Shown in pieces: positions 1-6,943 of a stretch of DNA of 7,469 bases. The notes beneath the pieces were generated by a model, which saw nothing but the letters and a program-made list of their open reading frames with translations, was not told the DNA's origin and made no database searches. This DNA is from Bacteroidota bacterium. Lineage in GTDB: Bacteria; Bacteroidota; Ignavibacteria; UBA10030; UBA6906. The position numbers and the translations under genes are program-made. Where the stretch lies: positions 1 through 7,469 of the forward strand of contig JAGDMJ010000153.1 of assembly GCA_017860555.1 (NCBI GenBank), written 5' to 3'. Positions within the stretch are counted from its first letter, which is position 1, and each line of letters opens with the position of its first letter.

Positions 1-1
1 G

Positions 2-1291
2 CCTGCCGGATGGATCTCAAACCGCAATGCGCTTATCTCCGCGCTGTTCGGAATGCTCGCGCTCCTCGTTCATGAGAGGTGGCGCAGGGGCAATTGGAAG
101 CCCGGGGCTTTCCTGGGTCCGGCTCTCCTTCTCGTTGGACTGCTCTCGGGCGAATTTGCCCTCGGTGTCATTGGCTATCTGCTCGCCTTTCAGGTCTTCC
201 TGGACTCGGGGTCCTTCCGCCAAAGGCTTCTGACATTCCTGCCGTACGCATTCATGGCAGGTCTCTGGCTGGTCTTCTACAACATGTCGGGCTATGGCAC
301 GGAGGGGTCAGCCTTCTATGTGAATCCAATGTCCGAACCCCTGGCCTTTGCAAAGGCTTTCATCAGAAGAGCTCCACTTCTCCTTGCCGATCAGCTGGCG
401 CTTCCACCTTCATCGATCGTTCTGTTCCTCCCCTCGGGGGTCGTGAGCGTATTCTGGGTATGGGCGCTGGCGCTCCTGGCAATTTTGCTCATCGTGTCGA
501 CCCCATTGATCCGCCGTGACCGAATGGCCCGCTTCTGGGCGCTGGGCATGATTCTGTCTCTCCCACCGGTTTGTGCGACGATGCCGCACAGCAGGTTGCT
601 GCTCCTCGTTGGTCTCGGAGGGATGGGGCTGGTTGCGCAATGGTTTGTCGCGTTCAAGGAGCGGGCCTCATGGCTGCCAAACGCCCCGGCCTGGCAGTCC
701 CTCGCTCGAATAGTTCTGATCACAGGCTTCGTGGCTCACATGATCGTCGCGCCGATTCTGCTGCCCCTGAATGCAGTCTCACCGGCATCAGCGGAACCGT
801 TTATTCAGCACGCGGTACGCAGTGCGCCGGTGGGTCCGGAATTGCCAGGGCAGGACCTCGTCATCGTGAATCCTCCGAACGTCTACTATGCTCACTTCTT
901 CTCAACAGTTCGCGCGATCAACAATGCGCCGGTTCCCCGGCACCTGCGGGTTCTGGCGCCCGGCAGCGCACAGTTGTACATCGCCCGGCCGGATGAGCGC
1001 ACGCTTGCCATTCGCCCCGAAGGAGGATTCCTTGCTTTTCCCTTCGACAACGTCGTTCGCAGCGACGCGTATCCGCTCCGCCTTCACGATCAGATCTCGC
1101 TCACAAACATGACTGTGGAAATCACGGCATTGACGGAGGATGGGCGACCCGCGGAAGCACGATTTCGCTTCTCAAGATCCCTGGAAAGCGAATCGTTCAA
1201 ATGGCTCCAGTGGAAGGATGGGAAATACATCCATTTTGACCTTCCACCTGCCGGGGAGGGAATTGTACTGTCGGCGCAACAGATGTTTTAG
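2..1291 (+). CDS. Polytopic membrane protein, glycosyltransferase-like (5' partial)
   Basis: The reading frame is open from base 2 and ends at TAG 1289-1291, giving 429 visible residues; the N-terminus lies off the left edge. The ATG at 53 is internal, because the preceding in-frame residues (GWISNRNALISALFG) are coding-like and continuous with the first membrane segment. Hydrophobic stretches lie near residues 9-23, 37-64, 78-93, 123-143, 146-168, 178-192, 198-216 and 235-256. From about residue 262 to the end the protein is a soluble, beta-rich-looking domain without hydrophobic segments. A multi-pass N-terminal part starting around a W-x-x-N-R-N-x-L motif, followed by an extracytoplasmic tail, resembles GT-C-fold-like glycosyltransferase or hypothetical membrane proteins. 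The catalytic region, normally in the first loop, is off the window, so the enzymatic role is inference. The neighbours do not define a pathway for it. It could equally be a membrane protein of unknown function. Confidence 0.8.
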   Translation, partial: PAGWISNRNALISALFGMLALLVHERWRRGNWKPGAFLGPALLLVGLLSGEFALGVIGYLLAFQVFLDSGSFRQRLLTFLPYAFMAGLWLVFYNMSGYGTEGSAFYVNPMSEPLAFAKAFIRRAPLLLADQLALPPSSIVLFLPSGVVSVFWVWALALLAILLIVSTPLIRRDRMARFWALGMILSLPPVCATMPHSRLLLLVGLGGMGLVAQWFVAFKERASWLPNAPAWQSLARIVLITGFVAHMIVAPILLPLNAVSPASAEPFIQHAVRSAPVGPELPGQDLVIVNPPNVYYAHFFSTVRAINNAPVPRHLRVLAPGSAQLYIARPDERTLAIRPEGGFLAFPFDNVVRSDAYPLRLHDQISLTNMTVEITALTEDGRPAEARFRFSRSLESESFKWLQWKDGKYIHFDLPPAGEGIVLSAQQMF

Positions 1292-1309
1292 CCGTCTGCC
1301 CTTGTCCCG

Positions 1310-1339
1310 GGAATCATATCATGCTTCCATACTGTTTTT
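1310..1339 (+). terminator. Weak candidate intrinsic terminator after the membrane protein
   Basis: GGAA 1310-1313 pairs with TTCC 1325-1328, and inside it CAT pairs with ATG around a 3-base loop, with one mismatch between the two stems. A run of five T (1335-1339) follows shortly after. The stem is short and AT-rich, so it would be a weak terminator at best. Its position 19 bases after the stop codon is what makes it worth listing. Confidence 0.22.
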
Positions 1340-1504
1340 GTAGGTAATCATCCGCACACATTCCATCGGACTTCTGTGAAGCCACTGATTTCCATTCTGG
1401 CATTCATCGTTTTTCATTTTGCCCTTTCCGCCGTCTTCAACAGTGTGAAGGACGATCGGCTCCAGGAGGAATTCCGACCCACAAAGGAATCGCAAGGGGG
1501 AGCC

Positions 1505-2383
1505 ATGCAAAAGATCACGCCGTTTCTCTGGTTTAATGACAACGCGGAAGAGGCAATCGCATTCTACACTGCGATTTTCAAGAATTCAAAGGTGAGGGAA
1601 ATTGTCCGCTACGGGAAAGCCGGTCCCGGAAAGGAAGGATCCATGATGACCGGGACGTTCGAGTTGGCCGGCAGGCAATTCATGGCGCTGAACGGAGGAC
1701 CGCAATTCAAGTTCTCTCCTGCGATCTCATTTTTCGTCCACTGCCCGACTGAGCCTGAAATCAACGAGCTCTGGAGGAAACTCACCGAGGGCGGAATGGT
1801 CTTGATGGAATTGGACGCCTATCCGTTCAGCAAGAGATTTGGATGGGTCGAGGATAGGTTTGGCCTTTCGTGGCAGTTGAGCCTGACGGGATCGGAACGG
1901 AAGATCTTCCCATTCCTGATGTTTGTCGGAAAGCAGCACGGGAAAGCGGAGGAGGCCATGAGATATTACGCCTCCATCTTCAAGAACTCCAGCATCATGA
2001 AGATCGAGCGCTGGGGGAAGGGCGACCAGGAGCCGGAGGGGAAGGTGAAACACGCCACGTTTTCGCTTGACAACGTGGAATTCATGACGATGGAAAGCAG
2101 CTACGACCATCCCTTCACCTTCACGCCGGCCACATCTTTCTTTGTGTCCTGTAAGACGCAGGCAGAAATAGACTATTTCTGGGAAAGACTCTCCGATGGG
2201 GGGAAGATAGAGCAGTGCGGATGGCTTCAGGACAGGTACGGAGTATCCTGGCAGATCGTTCCTACGGTCCTGGGCGAATTGCTGCATGATAAAGATCCCG
2301 AGAGATCACAACGAGTGATGCAGGCGATGCTGGGGATGAAAAAGCTGGACATGAAACAGCTGGAAGAAGCATACCAAAGATGA
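1505..2383 (+). CDS. Tandem PhnB-like (3-demethylubiquinone-9 3-methyltransferase-like) VOC protein
   Basis: 292 residues from the ATG at 1505. Two homologous domains of the PhnB-like VOC superfamily lie in tandem. Domain 1 is about residues 1-127 (ITPFLWFNDNAEEAIAFY near the start, GWVEDRFGLSWQLSL at the end). Domain 2 is about 131-253 (IFPFLMFVGKQHGKAEEAMRYY, then GWLQDRYGVSWQIVP). The shared signature is F-L-x-F..AEEA..YY/FY..IFKNS at the start of each domain and a D-R-[FY]-G-[LV]-S-W-Q core near its end. A helical tail follows at 256-292. Despite the Pfam-style name, such proteins are not proven methyltransferases; most are uncharacterised cytoplasmic proteins. The ATG start is chosen because it begins exactly at domain 1 and has a purine-rich AAGGGGG just upstream. 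The frame stays open to a GTG at 1376, which would add 43 residues with a hydrophobic, signal-like start. I consider that less likely, because this family has no leader. Confidence 0.9.
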   Translation: MQKITPFLWFNDNAEEAIAFYTAIFKNSKVREIVRYGKAGPGKEGSMMTGTFELAGRQFMALNGGPQFKFSPAISFFVHCPTEPEINELWRKLTEGGMVLMELDAYPFSKRFGWVEDRFGLSWQLSLTGSERKIFPFLMFVGKQHGKAEEAMRYYASIFKNSSIMKIERWGKGDQEPEGKVKHATFSLDNVEFMTMESSYDHPFTFTPATSFFVSCKTQAEIDYFWERLSDGGKIEQCGWLQDRYGVSWQIVPTVLGELLHDKDPERSQRVMQAMLGMKKLDMKQLEEAYQR

Positions 2384-2585
2384 GGCAAGGTCATATCTGC
2401 CGGAGGCAAGAAACGAGAGCGGTAGAGTCAGTCTTTGAAATCCTACACCGAGCAGCTTCAAACCTTCCGGACCTTCAACCACGACAATTCGTCGCTGGCA
2501 GCGTACACAATCGGCCGAGACACCACCGGGCGAAACCGGAAATCAGGTATACGTTCATGTCCCCGCCCCCATAGGAGCACCAACC

Positions 2586-3452
2586 ATGCTCGGAGAAACC
2601 CCAGTCCACGAAGCCATCGCAGATCGCTCTGCGACTGGCATAAAGAAAACCCGTCCCGTGTGGTTACGTGTCGGTTGCTTTGTGCTCCTCACGTATGCGA
2701 TTAGCGCGCCGTTCGAGTATCTCGCAATTTCATCAGGAAGCATGGGAGCGGCAGGAGGTCTCTACGCCCTTGGCGGCATGTGGAGTCCCGGGATCGCCGC
2801 ATTCCTGACCGCAGCGATATTTCGGCTGCGTATAGCCTCGTTCGGCTGGCGTTGGGGGGAGACACGGTATCAGCTCTGGAGCATGAGTATCCCTTTTCTC
2901 TACTGTCTCGTCGGGTACGGGCTTGTCTGGCTCCTTGGTCTAGGTGGGCTCAAGGCAGACCAGGTGATCCCAAGGCTTCAGTATCTGCCGCTGGGTCTCA
3001 CGATGACTTGCCTTGCGGCACTTGGAGAGGAAATTGGATGGAACGGGTTCCTTGTCCCCCAGCTGGCAAGGGAGTACCGCTTCACCACTGTCGCGCTGAC
3101 GAGAGGAATCGTCTGGTCCATCTGGCATTACCCGATGATCATTGCGGGAGTTTATGCCAACCAGACACCAGTTTGGTTCAACCTGATCTGCTTCACCACA
3201 ATGATCACCGGCATAAGCTTCATACTAACATGGTTACGGTTAAAATCGGGCAGCCTATGGACGGGGATGTTTTTCCATGCGAGCCACAACTGGTTCATCC
3301 AGGCCTATTTCACGCGACTCACGACAGCCACCGCTATCACTGCCTATTTCATTGACGAGTTCGGAGCCATCCTCGCACTGCTGTCCATAATGTTGGCATA
3401 TCTGTTTTGGAGGATGCGTGGGAGCCTGCCAGTGGGAAGCAGGGTACTGTGA
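2586..3452 (+). CDS. CPBP family intramembrane glutamic endopeptidase (CAAX/Abi type)
   Basis: 288 residues. AGGAG (2573-2577), 8 bases before the ATG, supports the start. About 7-8 hydrophobic segments are visible, near residues 28-48, 57-80, 98-120, 134-146, 166-190, 197-217, 223-240 and 246-276. The family's conserved motifs are present: Glu-Glu at 148-149 in GEEIGWNGFLVPQL, His181 in WSIWHYP, and His231 with Asn235 in FFHASHN. CPBP proteases (Rce1-related, Pfam Abi/PF02517) cleave within or next to the membrane. In bacteria they act in prenyl-protein or peptide processing, bacteriocin self-immunity or signalling, and no substrate can be deduced here. Motif 1 is usually EExxxR, but residue 153 is Asn (codon AAC), so activity may be altered. 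The gene stands alone, 202 bases after the VOC gene and converging on the rhodanese gene. Confidence 0.92.
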   Translation: MLGETPVHEAIADRSATGIKKTRPVWLRVGCFVLLTYAISAPFEYLAISSGSMGAAGGLYALGGMWSPGIAAFLTAAIFRLRIASFGWRWGETRYQLWSMSIPFLYCLVGYGLVWLLGLGGLKADQVIPRLQYLPLGLTMTCLAALGEEIGWNGFLVPQLAREYRFTTVALTRGIVWSIWHYPMIIAGVYANQTPVWFNLICFTTMITGISFILTWLRLKSGSLWTGMFFHASHNWFIQAYFTRLTTATAITAYFIDEFGAILALLSIMLAYLFWRMRGSLPVGSRVL

Positions 3453-3488
3453 AATCCAGACCACCGGGACAATCCCAGGAGTGGATTT
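3452..3488. terminator. Candidate bidirectional hairpin between convergent genes
   Basis: AAATCCA (3452-3458) and TGGATTT (3482-3488) are perfect 7-base inverted arms. Inside them CCGGGA (3464-3469) pairs with TCCC (3473-3476) and GG (3478-3479) around a CAA loop, with A3477 bulged. The element starts on the last base of the CPBP stop codon and lies 22 bases beyond the rhodanese stop, filling the short gap between convergent genes, as a shared terminator would. No strong T tract follows on either strand, only TTTGTT on the plus side. Confidence 0.4.
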
Positions 3489-3510
3489 GTTGGGGAGGTG
3501 GTGGGAAGGA

Positions 3511-4425
3511 CTAGTTCCCTTTGTGTCCGCTGTCGACCGGCAATTCGTCCCTACCGCTCCAGTCTTCAAATGACCCGTCATAGAGTCTCGCCTCATGTCC
3601 AAGGTGCCGTGCTACGAGGTAGAGGACGGTTGCCTGCTGCCCGATGTGGCAATACGAGACAATGGTGTCCCCCGTGCGAATCCCCGTGCTCGTGAACATT
3701 GCCGTGAGCGTCGAGTCGTCCTTGAGTTTATTCGTACTGTCGACCACACTGGAGAACGGGATATTCAAGGCGCCGGGAATGTGGCCTGCACGAGGCATGC
3801 CGCCTCCGCTGCCCTGGTAGAACTGCGGTGTGCGGGCGTCCACTATTTTGACACCTGAATCCTTCTGGTGTTGCACGATCCACTCCGCATCGACAACAGC
3901 CGTTTGGTGCGAAGTGCTCCTGAGAGTCCCGGGGCTCACCATGGGGGTCTCCTGGGAGAGTGGCAGGCCTTCCGCTTTCCACGCTTCGAGCCCGCCATCA
4001 AGCAGTGATACCCGTCCCCTCAGACCGAGTTGCTCCATTGTGAAGAGCACCCGCGTTGTCGGACTGACGTTGCCGTCGGTGAAGCAAAGGACGACGCGGC
4101 TTTCCTCTCTCAGACCAAGATTCCTGAACACCGTGTCGGCCTGGACCGCAGAGGGAAGGTCCAGGGTGCGGTCGGGAGCGGATTGGACCAGGGCCTGCGT
4201 CCAGAGGAAACGGGCGCCCGGTAAGTGCCCTTTGTGATATTCCCGCAGGCTTGACCCAACATGCAGGACCACAAGAGAAGGATCCCGGTGGTGATCCTGA
4301 AGCCAGCGAACCCCAACCACGATCTGGCGGGGGTCCTGGACAGGGGGTGATTGAGCCTGGCATTGGGTGGCAGTGGGCAAGAGCAGCATCAAGGACAGAC
4401 CGGACACAACAGCAAAATCGTTCAT
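3511..4425 (-). CDS. Exported two-domain rhodanese-like sulfurtransferase
   Basis: 304 residues from the ATG at 4425, preceded by GGGAGG (4435-4440, minus sense) at about 9 bases. A longer in-frame ATG at 4500 would add 25 residues in front of the leader and is disfavoured. Residues 1-25 form a signal peptide: a hydrophobic core, then CQAQ just before the mature protein, so it probably acts in the periplasm. Domain 1 (about 30-155) has GHLPGA at 66-71 and DGGLEAW at 143-149. Domain 2 (about 180-300) has VDAR, AGHIPGALNIPF, and the active-site loop SYCHIGQQ with Cys259, then YDGSFEDW at 282-289. Domain 2 keeps the Cys nucleophile that carries sulfane sulfur in thiosulfate or 3-mercaptopyruvate sulfurtransferases. 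Aligning the two loops by eye puts Phe115 at the catalytic place in domain 1, with Cys114 one residue earlier, so domain 1 is probably structural. Exact donor and acceptor are unknown. It lies 92 bases downstream of the SxtJ gene on the same strand and may be read through from it. Confidence 0.92.
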   Translation of the reverse strand: MNDFAVVSGLSLMLLLPTATQCQAQSPPVQDPRQIVVGVRWLQDHHRDPSLVVLHVGSSLREYHKGHLPGARFLWTQALVQSAPDRTLDLPSAVQADTVFRNLGLREESRVVLCFTDGNVSPTTRVLFTMEQLGLRGRVSLLDGGLEAWKAEGLPLSQETPMVSPGTLRSTSHQTAVVDAEWIVQHQKDSGVKIVDARTPQFYQGSGGGMPRAGHIPGALNIPFSSVVDSTNKLKDDSTLTAMFTSTGIRTGDTIVSYCHIGQQATVLYLVARHLGHEARLYDGSFEDWSGRDELPVDSGHKGN

Positions 4426-4459
4426 CGCGTTATCCCTCCCCGTGGAAATGAAGATCGCG

Positions 4460-4486
4460 ATTATGGCAGCAAGGCACGAGTGGCAA
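4460..4486 (-). promoter_or_regulatory. Possible sigma70-like promoter for the rhodanese gene
   Basis: In minus sense, TTGCCA (4486-4481) and CATAAT (4465-4460) each match the vegetative consensus at five of six bases. The spacer is only 15 bases, shorter than the preferred 17. The element would start transcription about 30 bases before the ATG at 4425, inside the 92-base gap behind the SxtJ gene. This is inference from consensus matching only. Confidence 0.25.
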
Positions 4487-4517
4487 TCCTCAAGCGACAA
4501 TCGACAATTGGGTTTTA

Positions 4518-4922
4518 TTAGAAGAGTTGTTCGTACCTCTCCCGCTTGAACTCCATCGGCTCCCGCTTCACCCAGTAGGTGTTCGCTTTATGGTCGAACT
4601 TCCGGTGCAACGCGTCCCGTCCGATCAATCGCATGAACAATCCTACCGGGGTGAGGATCAGATAAAAGAAGAGGCCGAGGATGAGCCGGGTGTTGATCCA
4701 TCCGAGAACGAAGGCGAATCTCATCCAGCCTGTGTAGATGGGGCGGAGGAGGGGATGGAAGGAAAAACCTGCGACCAGGAAGAACGCTGCCCCGGCGAGA
4801 ACCCACGGCCACGCACCGCTCCCTTTCCACGCCAGGTAGGCGGCAAGAAGTCCGAAGACAACCGTGAAGAGGATGCCGAATTTCCTGATCTCCGACGGCC
4901 CCGTCTTGATATGCTCAGTCAA
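4518..4922 (-). CDS. SxtJ-family small membrane protein
   Basis: 134 residues from a TTG at 4922, ending at TAA 4518-4520. Three hydrophobic segments lie near residues 16-32, 37-53 and 70-98, followed by a basic tail (RKFD at 107-110, YWVKREPMEF). The pattern, with LGWINTRLILGLFFYLILTP and then a short RLIGRDALHRKFD stretch, matches the SxtJ family. That family is named from saxitoxin clusters and commonly sits beside NodU-type carbamoyltransferases; its biochemical role is unknown. The TTG at 4922 is chosen because AAGGA of the preceding gene lies 8 bases before it. A TTG at 4928 is also in frame but would leave only 2 bases from that AAGGA. The start overlaps the end of the carbamoyltransferase gene by 8 bases (TTGACTGA in minus sense), implying translational coupling. 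Confidence 0.9.
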   Translation of the reverse strand: MTEHIKTGPSEIRKFGILFTVVFGLLAAYLAWKGSGAWPWVLAGAAFFLVAGFSFHPLLRPIYTGWMRFAFVLGWINTRLILGLFFYLILTPVGLFMRLIGRDALHRKFDHKANTYWVKREPMEFKRERYEQLF

Positions 4923-6732
4923 GTTCAAATTCCTTCATCCAGCCTGCTCCTTCTGCCAGCTTCTTCTGATCGGTTTTGGCGACGAGAAAATTCCCCATCA
5001 CCAGGTAGTCCATCCCGGTCCGCATGAAGCAACGGTACGCTTCCTCCGGTCTGCAGACGATCGGTTCCCCTCGCACATTGAACGAAGTATTGATAATAAC
5101 CGGGCATCCGGTCTTTCGGTGGAACGCGGAGATCAATTCGTGGTAGAGCGGATGAGTCTCGCGAGCGACAGTCTGGATCCGGGCCGAATGATCGACATGC
5201 GTAACAGCCGGGATTTCCGAACGCGCCACGTTGAGCTTTTCGATGCCGAACAGCCGCTCCTGCCGGGGCGTCATGGGGATGCGTTTCCCGGGAACGACGT
5301 CGGCGACCAGGAGCATGTACGGGCTTTCGCGGTCCAGTTCGAAGTATTCCGACAAATGCTCGCGGAGGATGGAAGGGGCGAAAGGCCTGAACGATTCCCG
5401 GAATTTGATTTTGAGGTTCATGACGGATTGCATCCTGGGCGACCGGGCGTCGCCGATGATGCTGCGTGAACCGAGCGCGCGCGGCCCGAACTCCATGCGC
5501 CCCTGGAACCAGCCGATCACGTGTTCATGGGCGATCAGGTCTGCCACAGTCTCCGCCAATTCCGTGGCGGGAATCCGGCGGTAGACAACTTCATTCATCC
5601 TGAGGAAATTCTCTATCTCGTCGTCAGAGTACGCGGGACCAAGCAGCGAACCACATTGACGATCCGTACTGCCGTCAACCTGACGCGGATTCCCGAGATA
5701 CGAGTACCAGGCAAGGAGAGCCGCACCCAGGGCGCCTCCCGCGTCCCCCGCTGCAGGCTGGATCCATATGCTCTCAAAGGGCCCTTCGCGCACGATCCGG
5801 CCATTCCCCACGCAATTCAGCGCAACTCCCCCCGCCAACACGAGGTTCCTCTCGCCGGTTTCCTTCTTGACATGGCGTGACATTCTGAGCATGATTTCTT
5901 CTGTTACTTCCTGTAGCGAGCAGGCCAGATCCATCTCGCGCTGGGTCAGGGGTGCTTCCGGCCTTCGCGGTGGGCCGCCAAACAGGCCGCTGAACCTGTC
6001 GTTGGTCATCCGCAGGCCCGCACAGTAATCGAAGTACTTCATGTTCATTCTGAACGACCCGTCCTCCTTGAGGTCGATCAGATTTTCGTAGATTGCCTGC
6101 ACATACGTTGGTTTGCCGTAGGGGGCCAAACCCATCACTTTGTACTCGGCGGAGTTCACCTTGAAGCCGGTAAAATACGTGAATGCCGAATAGAGGAGTC
6201 CGAGTGAATGAGGAAAGGTAATTTCCCCCAGGATGGTGACACGCGATCCTTCACCGGTGCCGTAGCTTGTCGTGGTCCACTCCCCCACGCCATCCATCGT
6301 CAGGAACGCGGCCCGGGTGTACGGAGAGGGGAAAAATGCGGACGCGGCATGAGATTCGTGATGCTCGGGAAAGAGAATTTCCCCTTCATAACCCAGGCTA
6401 TCCCGGATCAGGGAAGGTATCCAGAGCTTCTCCTTCAGCCAGAGGGGAATGGCCATCAAAAACGATTGGATGCCCGCCGGCGCATAGGCAATGTACGTCT
6501 CGAGAATACGCTCGAACTTCAGCAACGGCTTGTCGTAGAATGCCACATATGCGAGGTCCCCAGCCCCGATCTGTTCCTGGTTGAGGCAGTAGGCTATGGC
6601 CTGGGCCGGGAAGCTGAAGTCGTGCTTCTTCCTGGTGAACCGTTCTTCCTGGGCGGCGGCGACAATCACGCCATCTTTGACAAGTGCGGCCGCGGAATCA
6701 TGATAGTAACACGATATGCCCAAAATGTACAT
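4915..6732 (-). CDS. NodU/TobZ-family carbamoyltransferase
   Basis: 605 residues from the ATG at 6732 (GGAG 9 bases upstream); an ATG at 6747 would add five residues (MEPGS) and is possible. Members of this family use carbamoyl phosphate and ATP to put a carbamoyl group on a hydroxyl of a sugar, antibiotic or toxin, as NodU and TobZ do. The N-terminal Kae1-like ATPase part (about 1-350) shows GISCYYHDSAA with His11, the metal-site motif HHESH at 124-128, TMDGVGEW with Asp147, GGVALNC at 301-307 and AAGDAGGALG with Asp330. The C-terminal part (about 385-590) shows GRMEFGPRALGSRS at 411-424, HVDHSARIQ, and INTSFN at 547-552. All expected motifs are intact and the length is normal. It heads a unit with the overlapping SxtJ gene. 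No sugar-modifying or natural-product genes are adjacent, so the substrate cannot be named. Confidence 0.97.
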   Translation of the reverse strand: MYILGISCYYHDSAAALVKDGVIVAAAQEERFTRKKHDFSFPAQAIAYCLNQEQIGAGDLAYVAFYDKPLLKFERILETYIAYAPAGIQSFLMAIPLWLKEKLWIPSLIRDSLGYEGEILFPEHHESHAASAFFPSPYTRAAFLTMDGVGEWTTTSYGTGEGSRVTILGEITFPHSLGLLYSAFTYFTGFKVNSAEYKVMGLAPYGKPTYVQAIYENLIDLKEDGSFRMNMKYFDYCAGLRMTNDRFSGLFGGPPRRPEAPLTQREMDLACSLQEVTEEIMLRMSRHVKKETGERNLVLAGGVALNCVGNGRIVREGPFESIWIQPAAGDAGGALGAALLAWYSYLGNPRQVDGSTDRQCGSLLGPAYSDDEIENFLRMNEVVYRRIPATELAETVADLIAHEHVIGWFQGRMEFGPRALGSRSIIGDARSPRMQSVMNLKIKFRESFRPFAPSILREHLSEYFELDRESPYMLLVADVVPGKRIPMTPRQERLFGIEKLNVARSEIPAVTHVDHSARIQTVARETHPLYHELISAFHRKTGCPVIINTSFNVRGEPIVCRPEEAYRCFMRTGMDYLVMGNFLVAKTDQKKLAEGAGWMKEFELD

Positions 6733-6757
6733 TGAACCTGGCTCCATGTCCCTGGAT

Positions 6758-6786
6758 AATCTATCGCTTGGAGGTCTGAGAATCAA
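6758..6786 (-). promoter_or_regulatory. Possible sigma70-like promoter for the carbamoyltransferase operon
   Basis: In minus sense, TTGATT (6786-6781) and TAGATT (6763-6758) each match the vegetative consensus at four of six bases and are separated by exactly 17 bases. The element sits about 26 bases before the ATG at 6732. That leaves a short leader containing the GGAG ribosome site. It is inferred from consensus and spacing only. Confidence 0.3.
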
Positions 6787-6883
6787 GGACGGGAAACGGA
6801 TCGGGCGTACCTACGGTGGGTCGAGTAGGCCAATCACTCTACCAAAGATGCCGCAGAAAATGGAGAATCGCTCAGGAACATGG

Positions 6884-6911
6884 TTGCGAGAATCCGGGTT
6901 CTAGCTATTAC
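6884..6911 (+). promoter_or_regulatory. Possible sigma70-like promoter for the zinc-ribbon gene
   Basis: TTGCGA (6884-6889) and TATTAC (6906-6911) are each four of six matches to consensus, with a 16-base spacer. Transcription would begin about 25 bases before the ATG at 6944. The -10-like box falls inside the palindrome at 6904-6918, so binding there could compete with polymerase. Weak evidence, consensus matching only. Confidence 0.25.
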
Positions 6912-6918
6912 CAATAGC
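6904..6918. repeat. Perfect short palindrome in the divergent intergenic region
   Basis: GCTATT (6904-6909), ACC, AATAGC (6913-6918) is a perfect inverted repeat of two 6-base arms around 3 bases. It lies between the divergent carbamoyltransferase and zinc-ribbon genes, 25 bases before the latter's ATG. It could be an operator for a dimeric regulator or a small mRNA hairpin. No regulator gene is in the window to match it. Confidence 0.4.
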
Positions 6919-6943
6919 ATAAAAAGCGGTGGGGGGGTGGGAG

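Noticed and set aside
1727..2287. Minus-strand open frame of 186 codons
   Set aside because: It lies wholly opposite the well-supported PhnB-like gene, has no recognisable domain and no ribosome site; it is a shadow of the plus-strand codon pattern.
2780..3355. Second plus-strand frame of 191 codons inside the CPBP gene
   Set aside because: It overlaps the gene with all CPBP motifs, has no ribosome site and its translation is rich in Arg, His and Pro, typical of an off-frame read.
3489..3510. G-rich run (TTGGGGAGGTGGTGGGAAGG) as a G-quadruplex
   Set aside because: Only two-layer folding is possible and it lies just after a stop codon in a convergent gap; there is no positional reason to assign function.
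4527..5440. Plus-strand open frames opposite the SxtJ and carbamoyltransferase genes
   Set aside because: The minus-strand proteins carry full family motifs across the same bases; the plus-strand translations are low-complexity and charged, without domains.
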